From positions 124,001 through 188,000 of the forward strand of contig NZ_LQCI01000051.1 in assembly GCF_001613935.1 (NCBI RefSeq): DNA of 64,000 nucleotides, read 5' to 3'. The notes beneath the pieces were generated by a model, which saw nothing but the letters and a program-made list of their open reading frames with translations, ran no database searches and had not been told where the DNA came from. The position numbers were made by a program, and so were the translations under genes. This DNA comes from Amycolatopsis regifaucium (GTDB lineage: Bacteria; Actinomycetota; Actinomycetes; Mycobacteriales; Pseudonocardiaceae). The first letter of the stretch is position 1. Each line of letters opens with the position of its first letter. Positions 35,701 to 43,021 of the stretch are shown here, in pieces.

Positions 35701-36906
35701 GAACTGGGGCTGGACTCCCTGATGGCGAACCGGATCCGCGAAGCCGTCCGCCGGGAGTTCGGCACCGAACCCGACGCCGCGAGCGTGCTCCGGGGCGCCA
35801 CCCTCGCCGACCTGAATCGCGATCTCGCACCGCGCGAAGACGAGGATCCGCTTCCGGCACGAGGCCGTGCCTGGGACGCGGCGGACCGGCTGGTGCTCCG
35901 CCTGTGGCAGGAGCACACCGGGGCCGAAGCGGGCGGCACGCAGGTCCGGTTGACCGAGACTCCCGCGCCGGACCGGCTGGCCGGCCTGATCGCCGAGGGG
36001 CTCAGCACCGAACTCGACACCCCGATCGACGCCGCGGAACTTCTGCGGCACGACTCGCTCGCGGCCATCGCCGACGTCGCCCGCGCCGTCCTCGACACGA
36101 GGGAGGAACGGGGGCCGGTGCACGTCCTCACGCCCGGAGAGTCCGGTGTCGAACCACTGCTGCTGTTCCACCCCGGCGGCAGTACCTGCACCGTTTACCG
36201 GCCCCTGCTGGATCGGCTGCCGACAGCGGTGCCGTGTGTCGGATTCGAGCGCGTTCCCGGTATCGGCATCGAGGAACGCGTCGAACACCTGCTGCCGCTC
36301 GTGCGGGCACAGAACCGCGGCGGGGCGTACCGGCTGGCAGGCTGGTCCTTCGGCGGAGCGCTGGCCTATGGGGTCGCCACGCGGCTCGCGGAGGAAGGCG
36401 AAGAGGTCGAGTTCGTCGCGCTGATCGACACCATGCTCCCGCTCCCCGAACCGGACCTCGATCCGCGGGCGTCGTCCGCCCGGCGATTCCTGCGGTTCAC
36501 CGGCTACGTCGAAGGGACCTACGGCCGCGAAGTCCGGCTCGGTCACGAGGAGCTGGCACCGTTGCCCGAAGAAAAGCAGATCGAGCTGACCATGCGCCGA
36601 GTCGCGGAGGCCGGCTTGCTCAGCCCCGGTGTCCTCCGGCATCAGCGTCAGTCCTTTTTGGACACGCTGGCGGCGGAACGGGGCACACCACGCCGCTACG
36701 ACGGCCGTGTCGTCCTCTATCGGGCGACGGAGCAGTACGCCGCCGGACTCGCGATGGAGCCGCGCTACTCCCGCACGGACCTCGCGGCCGGATGGGCGGA
36801 ACTGTGCCCAGGACTGGAGATCGTGCCGGTGGAGGCCCATCACCTGTCGGTGGTCGACCCGCCGCATGTCGATGTCGTGGCGAGGCATCTGGCAGGACTC
36901 CTGTGA
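32704..36906 (+). CDS. Pks13-like type I polyketide synthase: ACP-KS-AT-ACP-TE
   Basis: 1400 residues. N-terminal ACP with D-Y-G-L-S-S (Ser about 43), which accepts acyl-AMP from the FAAL. KS (about 98-510) with D-T-A-C-S-S-S near 252, E-A-H-G-T-G-T near 389 and N-I-A-H-A-E near 428. AT (about 615-900) with F-S-G-H-G-S-Q-W-P-G-M-G and G-H-S-L-G-S near 698; V-A-G-H-S near 796 replaces the usual H-A-F-H or Y-A-S-H specificity word. Second ACP with G-L-D-S-L near 1002. Thioesterase with G-W-S-F-G-G near 1213. There are no KR, DH or ER domains, so one Claisen condensation gives a 3-oxo acid, as in Pks13. It is shorter than mycobacterial Pks13 (about 1730). Confidence 0.92.
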   Translation: MRNPSLDTPALRRWLLDTVAGHIGVDSARLEPDRPLSDYGLSSRQAVGIAADLEDLLGTPLPATLLWESPTIDHLARSLTGGGEPEPEPTGTDRRRTDPIAVVGLGCRWPGANGLEEFWDLLRTGRDAVRTAPPGRWTADAAPVVGGFLDDVAGFDADHFGITPREASTMDPQQRMLLEVAWAALEHAGIAPVSLRGSRTGVFTGISTHDYGHLTMAGGDVDLWTATGAAGSISANRLSYIYDLRGPSMAVDTACSSSLVAVHHAVRALRDGEAELALAAGVNLMLLPGPTAAFAAAGLLAGDGRCKTFAAGADGIARAEGCGVVVLKRLADAEYDGDRVLAVIRSTAVNSDGRSQGLAAPNPVAQQDMLRTAYHGARLDPSTVDYVEAHGTGTLLGDPIEARSLGAVLGKDRTADAPLLIGSVKTNIAHAEAAAGIAGLIKVVLAMTHDELPPQLHFTAPNPHIPFDDLRLRVVTEPTPWPRHSGRATAGVSAFGFGGTNAHVVLEQAPVPEPAPERADVRIGLLSARTADRLTERATQLANWLESPAASSASLADVTHTLFRRDNGGPHRAAVVAGDTAELAVLLRAVGAGADPLPAGAVTGSTRTTGGPVFVFSGHGSQWPGMGRGLLAAEPAFAAQVDKLHDLFTEHTGRSLRSLLTTEEPLPLPETQAAIFGTQIALAAQWEALGVRPAAVIGHSLGSAAAAVVSGVLTPDEAVHLVATRARLLGTIGPGGAMAAVELAPEELELYPDIELAVESAPGQLTVAGDATVLDLLVSELVAAGLTARRLPVEVAGHSVRVEPVLPALQEALAELGGRRPTVPWYDTVLADPRELPDFDAGYWAAHLRRPVRFRQAVAAAAADGYGVFVEVSPHPILRGSVARTLEAEGIRDAVVTGTLRRGQDEVRALGSAAAELYCAGTRITPADPDDGARLVDVPPMPWRHERHWYTAVEEPPTFATRTAEPEPVRRGGGNRLTEIVAAVMGLRPDRIDADVPLVELGLDSLMANRIREAVRREFGTEPDAASVLRGATLADLNRDLAPREDEDPLPARGRAWDAADRLVLRLWQEHTGAEAGGTQVRLTETPAPDRLAGLIAEGLSTELDTPIDAAELLRHDSLAAIADVARAVLDTREERGPVHVLTPGESGVEPLLLFHPGGSTCTVYRPLLDRLPTAVPCVGFERVPGIGIEERVEHLLPLVRAQNRGGAYRLAGWSFGGALAYGVATRLAEEGEEVEFVALIDTMLPLPEPDLDPRASSARRFLRFTGYVEGTYGREVRLGHEELAPLPEEKQIELTMRRVAEAGLLSPGVLRHQRQSFLDTLAAERGTPRRYDGRVVLYRATEQYAAGLAMEPRYSRTDLAAGWAELCPGLEIVPVEAHHLSVVDPPHVDVVARHLAGLL

Positions 36907-38384
36907 CCACGGCCCGGGCCGAGCGGGCGGTCCGGGCCAGACCGCTGCTGGCGGTACTCGGCGCCGGGCTCTTCCTCGTGGCGGTGGACGCGACCGTCCT
37001 GCACGTCGCGCTGCCCGACCTCGTCCGGCAGCTGCGGCCCGGAGCGGCGGCACAGGTGTGGATCGTGGCGATCTACCCGCTGACCGCCGCGCCGCTGCTG
37101 CTGCCGTTCGGCACCCTCGGCGACCGGTACGGGCGGAGACGCGTGCTGGTCACCGGGTACGTCGTGTTCGGGGTCGCGTCACTCGGCTGCGCGTTCGCAC
37201 CGAACGTCCCGGTATTGCTGGGTTTCCGCGCGCTCCTTGGCTGCGGCGGCGCGATGATCATGCCGGTGACGATGTCGCTGCTCCGGGAACTCTTCCCGGA
37301 GCAGCGGCAGCGCCGGACGGCGATCGCGGTGTGCAGCGGGATCGCGGGCACCGGTTCGGTGTTCGGGCCGATCCTCGGCGGTGTGCTCGTCGAGACGTGG
37401 GGGTGGCGCGCCACCTTCCTGCTGAACCCGCCGGTGATCCTGGCGGCCGTGGTGCTGGCGCTGCGGTGGCTGCCCCGGAATCCACCGGGACGGCGGCCGT
37501 GGGACGCGCTCAGCGCGGGTCTCGCGGCGGGCGGTGTCCTCGGGATCGCGTTCGCCGTCGGACAGCCGGGCTCCTGGCTGACGGCCGTCGTCTCCGGGGT
37601 GGCCGGGTGTGTCCTCATCGGACTGTTCCTGCGCCGCCAACGCCGGACCGATCCGCCGTTGCTGGACCTGACGTTGTTCCGGCTGCCGGGGGTGCGGGCC
37701 GCGGTCGGCGGGGTGCTGCTGGTGATGAGCACCCTGGTCGGCCTTGGCCTGCTGTTCGCGCAGTACCTGCAGGTGGTGCTCGGCCTCTCCCCGACCGCGG
37801 CGGCGGCCCGGCTGCTGCTGGTACTCGGCGCGTCGGCCGTCGGCAGCGTGGTGACGCCGGCGTTGCTGGAGCGGTTCGGCAACGCGAGGGTCCGCACCGC
37901 CGGCTTCGCCGTGACGGCGTTGTCCTTGGTGGTCCCGTCGACGGGGTCGGCGGCGTTGACCTCGCCGGTGCTTCTCGGCGCCGGGCTGACCGGTTTGGGG
38001 CTGGGTATGGCGCTCGCGCTCACGTCGAGCACCGACACCTTGCTTTCGGCGACTTCGGCGGACCAGGCCGGGGGCGCCGCAGCGGTGGAGAAGACGGGCT
38101 ACGAACTGGGTGCGGGTTTCGGCACGACGTTGTTCGGTTCCCTGGCGGCCGCGGTGTACGCGGGGCAGCTGGCGCTCCCGGCCGCGGTCCCCGATCAGGC
38201 GCGGCGACTGGCCTTGTCGGGACCCGCTCAAGCGGAGACGGCGGCCTCAGGCCTCACTCCGCAGTTAGCCGTCGAAGTACTCGACGCCGCACGGGCCGCC
38301 TGCACCGTCGGGCTTCAGGTGTCGGCGGGTGTGGCCGGTGGGGTGTTCTTGGTGGCCGCGGTCGCGTCTCGGACTCGTGAGTGA
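36903..38384 (+). CDS. MFS transporter, DHA2 (14-TM) drug/lipid exporter type
   Basis: 493 residues from GTG 36903, overlapping the PKS stop (GTGA). Motif D1 V-A-V-D-A-T-V-L-H-V-A-L-P-D-L near 24, motif A G-D-R-Y-G-R-R-R near 72, motif C G-P-I-L-G-G near 156. Many hydrophobic segments fit the 14-helix family of proton-driven exporters. As third gene of the FAAL-PKS operon it probably exports the lipid product or an intermediate. The stop codon lies inside a 21-base sequence identical to one arm of the 46-bp palindrome at 46497. Confidence 0.92.
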   Translation: MTTARAERAVRARPLLAVLGAGLFLVAVDATVLHVALPDLVRQLRPGAAAQVWIVAIYPLTAAPLLLPFGTLGDRYGRRRVLVTGYVVFGVASLGCAFAPNVPVLLGFRALLGCGGAMIMPVTMSLLRELFPEQRQRRTAIAVCSGIAGTGSVFGPILGGVLVETWGWRATFLLNPPVILAAVVLALRWLPRNPPGRRPWDALSAGLAAGGVLGIAFAVGQPGSWLTAVVSGVAGCVLIGLFLRRQRRTDPPLLDLTLFRLPGVRAAVGGVLLVMSTLVGLGLLFAQYLQVVLGLSPTAAAARLLLVLGASAVGSVVTPALLERFGNARVRTAGFAVTALSLVVPSTGSAALTSPVLLGAGLTGLGLGMALALTSSTDTLLSATSADQAGGAAAVEKTGYELGAGFGTTLFGSLAAAVYAGQLALPAAVPDQARRLALSGPAQAETAASGLTPQLAVEVLDAARAACTVGLQVSAGVAGGVFLVAAVASRTRE

Positions 38385-38436
38385 TCCGGGTCGTTCTATT
38401 GAGGGATAGGGCAACGGTGGCGTGTCGGTGCCGGTG

Positions 38437-38482
38437 GTCGTGAGTGGCGTTTCGTGTTCTAACCCGAATCGCCACTCACGAC
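38437..38482. repeat. 46-bp palindromic element
   Basis: Arms GTCGTGAGTGGCG and CGCCACTCACGAC, perfect over 13 bp, around a 20-base centre with partial TTCG/CGAA pairing. Same total length and same outer word (GTCGTGAGT/ACTCACGAC) as the element at 46497-46542. A lone left arm (TCGTGAGTGATCCGGGTCGTT) lies just upstream at about 38375-38395, over the MFS stop codon. Confidence 0.8.
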
Positions 38483-38502
38483 ACCCACCACGCACGAGAC
38501 GC

Positions 38503-38534
38503 GAAAAGGCCCCACCCTTGCCGGGTGGGGCCTT
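38503..38534 (-). terminator. Rho-independent terminator of the tRNA-Val genes
   Basis: Minus strand: AAGGCCCCACCC-GGCAA-GGGTGGGGCCTT, perfect 12-bp stem, followed by TT, giving CCTTTT. It is just downstream of the tRNA-Val(CAC) 3' end. Confidence 0.85.
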
Positions 38535-38542
38535 CTCCGCGG

Positions 38543-38614
38543 TGGGCGATACTGGGATCGAACCAGTGACCTCTTCGGTGTGAACGAAGCGCTCTCCCCC
38601 TGAGCTAATCGCCC
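38543..38614 (-). tRNA. tRNA-Val (anticodon CAC)
   Basis: Cloverleaf on the minus strand: acceptor GGGCGAT/ATCGCCC fully paired, D-arm GCTC...GAGC, anticodon arm CTTCG-TTCACAC-CGAAG with CAC at 34-36, T-arm ACTGG-TTCGATC-CCAGT, discriminator A. CCA is not encoded. It reads GTG codons. Confidence 0.96.
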
Positions 38615-38652
38615 GTGGTACGAACTCCGGTCCGCCGGGGAAGCGAACCTGG

Positions 38653-38724
38653 TGCGCGATACTGGGATTGAACCAGTGACCTCTTCCGTGTCAGGGAAGC
38701 GCTCTCCCGCTGAGCTAAACGCGC
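38653..38724 (-). tRNA. tRNA-Val (anticodon GAC)
   Basis: Minus strand: acceptor GCGCGTT with ATCGCGC (a T-T mismatch at pair 6-67), D-arm GCTC...GAGC, anticodon arm CTTCC-CTGACAC-GGAAG with GAC at 34-36, T-arm ACTGG-TTCAATC-CCAGT, discriminator A. CCA is not encoded. It reads GTC/GTT. It lies 38 bp upstream of the CAC isoacceptor, probably on one transcript. Confidence 0.95.
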
Positions 38725-38823
38725 GTGGTGAAGTTGTTCGTACTGAAGACAGTTTAGCGGACCCGTTTCGGGGCCCGCGCAGGGGATCCCCTTCTCGATC
38801 GAACCCCAGGCGAGCGGGCGGAT

Positions 38824-40668
38824 TCAGGGCTTCGGGAGCTTCGGCACGATCGAGCCGGCGATCTCCTTCGTCCGGTCGCAGGGGCTTCCACTCCCCTCCT
38901 TGGCGCTCAGCCGGACGGCGACGTGTTCGGCCTCGCGCTCCGGCAGTGGACGGTGCTGCCAGGTCACGGTGCAGTTCGTGCCACCGAACTCGCGGATGTC
39001 GCCGGTGACGCCGTTGCCGAGGTCGACCGGCGAACCCTCGGGCACGTAGGCCCCCTGGCTCAGCTCGACGGTCACCGTCTCGCCACCGCCCTGCCATTCG
39101 CAAATACGCAACGCCCGCGGACCGGCCTGCGCGTTGGGCAGGTTCTTCGCGACCACCGCGGTATCGACGACGGCGCACGGGTCGAGCGGCAGCAGACTCG
39201 ACGGGTCGCTCGCGCGGTCGACCTCATGCGTGCGCAGCCGGGTGACGGCGGCGGTCAGCATGTCGTCGGCGGCCTTGCAGGGGTCGCCTTCCCGGCCCGG
39301 ATGCGAGACGACGACGCCGAGCCGCCGATCCGCCGGAAGCTGGATGACCGAATCACACCCGCCGCTGATCGTGCTGCGCAGCAGCGGAAGTCCATCGGCC
39401 GTCCGATCCGTTCGCACGACACCGCTGGTGCTCATCGGCTCGCCGAGCCGGATCTCGAAGGACTCGCCGTTGAGCCCGGTGTACTTGCAACGGGCGGGGT
39501 AGAACGAACGCGTGTCCGGCTTCAGGGTGCCGAACTCCTGCACGAACCGGCCGGCGAGGACCTGACACGGATCCACCAGGCGCAGGCGTTCCGGACTGAG
39601 CGCCTCGGTGGCCGCCAGCGACGTCACGCCGGGGTTCTCGGGTTTGGCGTGATCGGCGATGGAGAGACCGAGCGCGACGATCCCGGTGACCACGAGCAAC
39701 ACGACCGCGCCGAGTGCCCCGAACAGGATCTTCTTCGTCCGCGGCGCCATCTTCTCGGACGGCGGCCGCCAGATCGGCAGCGGCAGCGCCAGCACCGAAC
39801 GCACTTCGGCGTCCTGCTGCTGGATCCGGGCGTGCACGGACGGCGGCCAGGGAGCCGCGCCGGGCGGCACGGGGCCGAGGTAGTCCAGGATCTGGTCCGG
39901 GGTCGGACGGCGCGCCGGATCCTTGGCGAGGCACGGTTCGGCGAGTCGCCTGATTTCCTCCGGGACCCCGGTGAGGTCCGCGGTGGCGTGCACGACGTTA
40001 TACAGCGTTTGGGGTGCGGTCGGGCCGGTGAACGGACCGCGGCCGGTGGCCGCCATGACCAGGATCGCGCCGAGGGAGAACACGTCGCTCGCCCCGGTGA
40101 CCTGCCCGCTTCCCGCCTGTTCCGGGGACATGAACGCGGGCGACCCGATGATCGCTCCCGTCCCGGTGAGTTCCTGCGCCTCCTCCGCCACCCGCGCGAT
40201 GCCGAAGTCGATCACCCTGGGTCCGTCACCGGTGAGAATGATGTTGCTCGGCTTGAGATCCCGGTGGATCAGCCCGGCACGGTGGATCTCGGTCAGCGCG
40301 GCGGCGAGCCCGGAAGCCAGCAGGCGCACCGACACGGACGGCAGCGGACCGGCGGCGTCCACCGCTTCCTTCAGCGACGGCCCGGTGACGAAGACCGAGG
40401 CGAGCCACGGGGTTTGCGCTTCCGCGTCGGCGTCCATGACCGCGGCGGTGTAGGCACCGGACACCAGCCGGGAGGTGGCGACCTCGCGCCGGAACCGTTC
40501 CCGGAAGCGGGGATCGTGCGCGAACTGGGCGTGCAGCTGCTTGACCGCGACGAGCCTGCCGTCCGGCGCGAGGCCCAGTACGACGCGGCCCATGCCGCCC
40601 TCGCCGAGCTCGGCGATGATCCGGTACGGGCCGATCTGCCGGGGTTCGCCGGGTTTCAACGGTTTCAC
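38824..40668 (-). CDS. Receptor-type Ser/Thr protein kinase (PASTA-less, PknD/E-like)
   Basis: 614 residues. Kinase domain about 10-270: G-E-G-G-M-G glycine loop near 23, V-A-V-K Lys near 42, H-R-D-L-K-P-S-N near 136, D-F-G near 156, S-P-E-Q near 180. A short juxtamembrane region leads to one transmembrane helix near 315-335 (L-F-G-A-L-G-A-V-V-L-L-V-V). The extracellular half (about 340-614) has paired cysteine words (V-D-P-C-Q-V-L, L-D-P-C-A-V-V) resembling a duplicated DUF3558-like fold. It ends P-K-L-P-K-P. GTG start. It is the second gene of a tandem pair, 8 bases after its paralogue. Confidence 0.92.
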   Translation of the reverse strand: MKPLKPGEPRQIGPYRIIAELGEGGMGRVVLGLAPDGRLVAVKQLHAQFAHDPRFRERFRREVATSRLVSGAYTAAVMDADAEAQTPWLASVFVTGPSLKEAVDAAGPLPSVSVRLLASGLAAALTEIHRAGLIHRDLKPSNIILTGDGPRVIDFGIARVAEEAQELTGTGAIIGSPAFMSPEQAGSGQVTGASDVFSLGAILVMAATGRGPFTGPTAPQTLYNVVHATADLTGVPEEIRRLAEPCLAKDPARRPTPDQILDYLGPVPPGAAPWPPSVHARIQQQDAEVRSVLALPLPIWRPPSEKMAPRTKKILFGALGAVVLLVVTGIVALGLSIADHAKPENPGVTSLAATEALSPERLRLVDPCQVLAGRFVQEFGTLKPDTRSFYPARCKYTGLNGESFEIRLGEPMSTSGVVRTDRTADGLPLLRSTISGGCDSVIQLPADRRLGVVVSHPGREGDPCKAADDMLTAAVTRLRTHEVDRASDPSSLLPLDPCAVVDTAVVAKNLPNAQAGPRALRICEWQGGGETVTVELSQGAYVPEGSPVDLGNGVTGDIREFGGTNCTVTWQHRPLPEREAEHVAVRLSAKEGSGSPCDRTKEIAGSIVPKLPKP

Positions 40669-40676
40669 TGACCAGC

Positions 40677-42560
40677 CTAGGGTTTCGGAAGTTTCTGCAG
40701 CAGTGCCCCGGCGAAGTTCTTCGCTTTCTCGCAGGCCAGTTCGGCGTTCTTCTCCGCGCCGCTGGTGCCGACGGTGAGCTCGACGTTCTCCCCGACCCGG
40801 TCACTGACCGGCCGGTGCTGCCAGGTCAGCGAGCAGGTGGAGCGAGCGGCGCCATCGTCCGACCTCGCCAGGTACACCTTGGTGCCGCCGAGATCCAGCG
40901 TGGCGGTGGCCGCGTAAGACGAGTACGTCGCCTCCGTCGGCGGAGTTCCCCGCACGAAGCTCAACCGGACACTGCCCGCGGCGTCGTACCGGCATTCGTG
41001 CAGATGCTCGCGGATCGTCTCCACCACCGGGCCGATGAGCCGGTCCACGGTCGCGGCACCGACCAGCGCGCACGGATCCAGCGGCGCCAGCGTGCCTGCC
41101 GCGAGGTCGTGCTCGTGACCACCGGCCCGGATCCGCTTGACCGCGTCGGCGAGGGCCGCCTTCACCACCGGGCACGCCTCGTCCTTTGTGGACAAGGAGT
41201 TCACGCCGGCGGTGAGGTTGGTGTTCAGCAGCCCGGTGACGGGGACCGCGACCTCACACGAACCGGCAGACCCCTTGACGGCCAAAGGAAGCCCCTCCAG
41301 TTCGCCACCCGCTTCGGCTTGGAAGAGGTCGCCGCCGATCTTCAGCTCCAGCCACTTGCCCGCGGGCGAGGAATACGTGCACCAATCGAACTGGGTGCCG
41401 TTCTTCGTGCTCAGCTTGCCGAGACCGGGCACCTCGCGGCCTTCGAGCACCTTGCACAGATCCACCTTGCGCAGGTTGTCCGGACCGAGCGGATCCGGGT
41501 TGACCGGAGTGGTGACCGGCTCGTCCGGCTGCGGTGACCCGCTCGGTGCCGCGACGGCGGGAGGCGGGCCGTCCTTGTTCAGCGAAACCGCGGCGACGAC
41601 GCCACCGGCCAGCAGTACGACGGCGGCCGCGGCGATCCCCGCGTAAAGGCCCCGACGGGACCGCTTCGACGGTGGAGGGTTCAGCAGCCGCCGGATTTCG
41701 GCCTGCTGCGTCTCGATGAGGTGCGGTACCACCGGCGGCCAGGGGCTGGTCGTCGGCGGGATCGGGCCCAACCGCTCCAGCACCCAGGCGGGGGACGGCC
41801 GGTCCGCCGGGTTCTTCGCCAGGCACGGCTCGGCGAGCTGCCGGACCTCGGGCGCCAGCCGGCGCAGATCGGGCTGGACGTGCACGACGTTGTAGAGCGT
41901 GTGCGGGGTGGACGTGCCGGTGAACGGACTGTTCCCGCTCGCGGCCATGACGAGCAGGGCGCCGAACGCGAACATGTCGCTCGCCGGGGTCAGCGGCTTG
42001 CCCTCGGCCTGCTCCGGCGACATGAACCCGGGCGAACCGATGACCGCGCCGGTGTGCGTCAGCTCCGAGTCGCCCTCGGCGGCGCGGGCGATCCCGAAGT
42101 CGATCACCCGGGGACCGTCGCCGGTGAGGATGACGTTGCTCGGCTTCAGGTCCCGGTGGATCAGCCCGGCGCGGTGGATGTCACCCAGCGCCAGCGCGAG
42201 CCCCGCGGCGAGAGACCGGATCGCCATCGGCGGCAGCGGTCCACCGGCGGCGACCGCTTCGGCCAGCGACGGGCCTGGTACGAACATCGAGGCCAGCCAC
42301 GGTGTCGGCGCGTTCGGGTCGGCGTCCATGACCGGCGCGGTGTACGCGCCGGACACCAGGCGCGAGGAGGCGACCTCGCGGCGGAACCGTTCGCGGAAGC
42401 CGGGATCGTGGGCGAAACCCGGATGGACCTGCTTGATCGCGACCAGGCGTCCGTCGGCGGAGACGCCGAGCAGTACCCGGCCCATCCCGCCTTCCCCGAG
42501 CGCGGCGAACACCCGGTAGCGCCCCACGCCGGTGGGTTCGCCGGTGTTCAACGGCTTCAC
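40677..42560 (-). CDS. Receptor-type Ser/Thr protein kinase, tandem paralogue
   Basis: 627 residues from a GTG. Same architecture as its downstream neighbour: kinase (G-E-G-G-M-G near 20, V-A-I-K near 40, H-R-D-L-K-P-S-N near 135, D-F-G, S-P-E-Q), transmembrane helix near 312-332 (A-A-A-V-V-L-L-A-G-G-V-V), and an extracellular domain with V-D-L-C-K-V-L, L-D-P-C-A-L-V and the identical ending K-L-P-K-P. The two kinases share most of the first 280 residues, so a recent duplication followed by ectodomain divergence is likely. They may sense different ligands and feed one output. An 8-bp gap implies cotranscription. Confidence 0.92.
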   Translation of the reverse strand: MKPLNTGEPTGVGRYRVFAALGEGGMGRVLLGVSADGRLVAIKQVHPGFAHDPGFRERFRREVASSRLVSGAYTAPVMDADPNAPTPWLASMFVPGPSLAEAVAAGGPLPPMAIRSLAAGLALALGDIHRAGLIHRDLKPSNVILTGDGPRVIDFGIARAAEGDSELTHTGAVIGSPGFMSPEQAEGKPLTPASDMFAFGALLVMAASGNSPFTGTSTPHTLYNVVHVQPDLRRLAPEVRQLAEPCLAKNPADRPSPAWVLERLGPIPPTTSPWPPVVPHLIETQQAEIRRLLNPPPSKRSRRGLYAGIAAAAVVLLAGGVVAAVSLNKDGPPPAVAAPSGSPQPDEPVTTPVNPDPLGPDNLRKVDLCKVLEGREVPGLGKLSTKNGTQFDWCTYSSPAGKWLELKIGGDLFQAEAGGELEGLPLAVKGSAGSCEVAVPVTGLLNTNLTAGVNSLSTKDEACPVVKAALADAVKRIRAGGHEHDLAAGTLAPLDPCALVGAATVDRLIGPVVETIREHLHECRYDAAGSVRLSFVRGTPPTEATYSSYAATATLDLGGTKVYLARSDDGAARSTCSLTWQHRPVSDRVGENVELTVGTSGAEKNAELACEKAKNFAGALLQKLPKP

Positions 42561-42606
42561 GAAGGCCCCCTTGTCCGGGGCGATGGTACAAAACCACCCG
42601 CAAGTG

Positions 42607-43018
42607 TCACGCGGCGCGTCGGTCCGCCCGGCCGAAGTCTCTCAGCCGGAGGCTGTTGGACACGACGAGCACGGACGACAGCGACATCGCCGCCCCGGCG
42701 ATCAGCGGGTTCAGCAGGCCCAGCGCGGCCGGCGGGATCGCGGCGACGTTGTAGCCGAACGCCCAGGCCAGATTCCCCCGGATGACGCGCAGAGTGCGGT
42801 CGGCGAGCCGGATGGCGTCGGGGACCACCCGCAGATCTTCGCGGACCAGCACGATGTCGGCCGAACGCAGCGCGATGTCGCTGCCGCGCGAAGCCGCTGT
42901 CCCGGTCCTCTTCGCCGCGAATCTCCGCCGTGTAGCCGGCTTTGCGGAGCCGTTCGATGAGGACGTCGTCGGCCAGCGCCGGCCCGGCTACTGCGGTGGT
43001 GGTGGAAACAGGTGTCCT
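42607..43018 (-). pseudogene. P1B-type heavy-metal ATPase remnant with large internal deletion
   Basis: Minus strand, from right to left: a fragment A-D-D-V-L-I-E-R-L-R-K-A-G-Y-T-A-E-I is the end of an N-terminal heavy-metal-associated domain. Right after it, in a shifted frame, S-D-I-A-L-R-S-A-D-I-V-L-V-R-E-D-L leads into the last two helices of a Cu/Cd-type P-ATPase (R-G-N-L-A-W-A-F-G-Y-N-V-A-A-I-P, S-S-V-L-V-V-S-N-S-L-R-L). The transmembrane core, phosphorylation DKTGT and CPC motifs are absent, so roughly 550 residues are gone. The junction is near 42890. Confidence 0.75.
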
Positions 43019-43021
43019 GGA

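Noticed and set aside
42607..42852. An independent 81-residue membrane protein
   Set aside because: Sequence is the end of a P1B-ATPase, and homology continues upstream of its ATG into the fused HMA tail.
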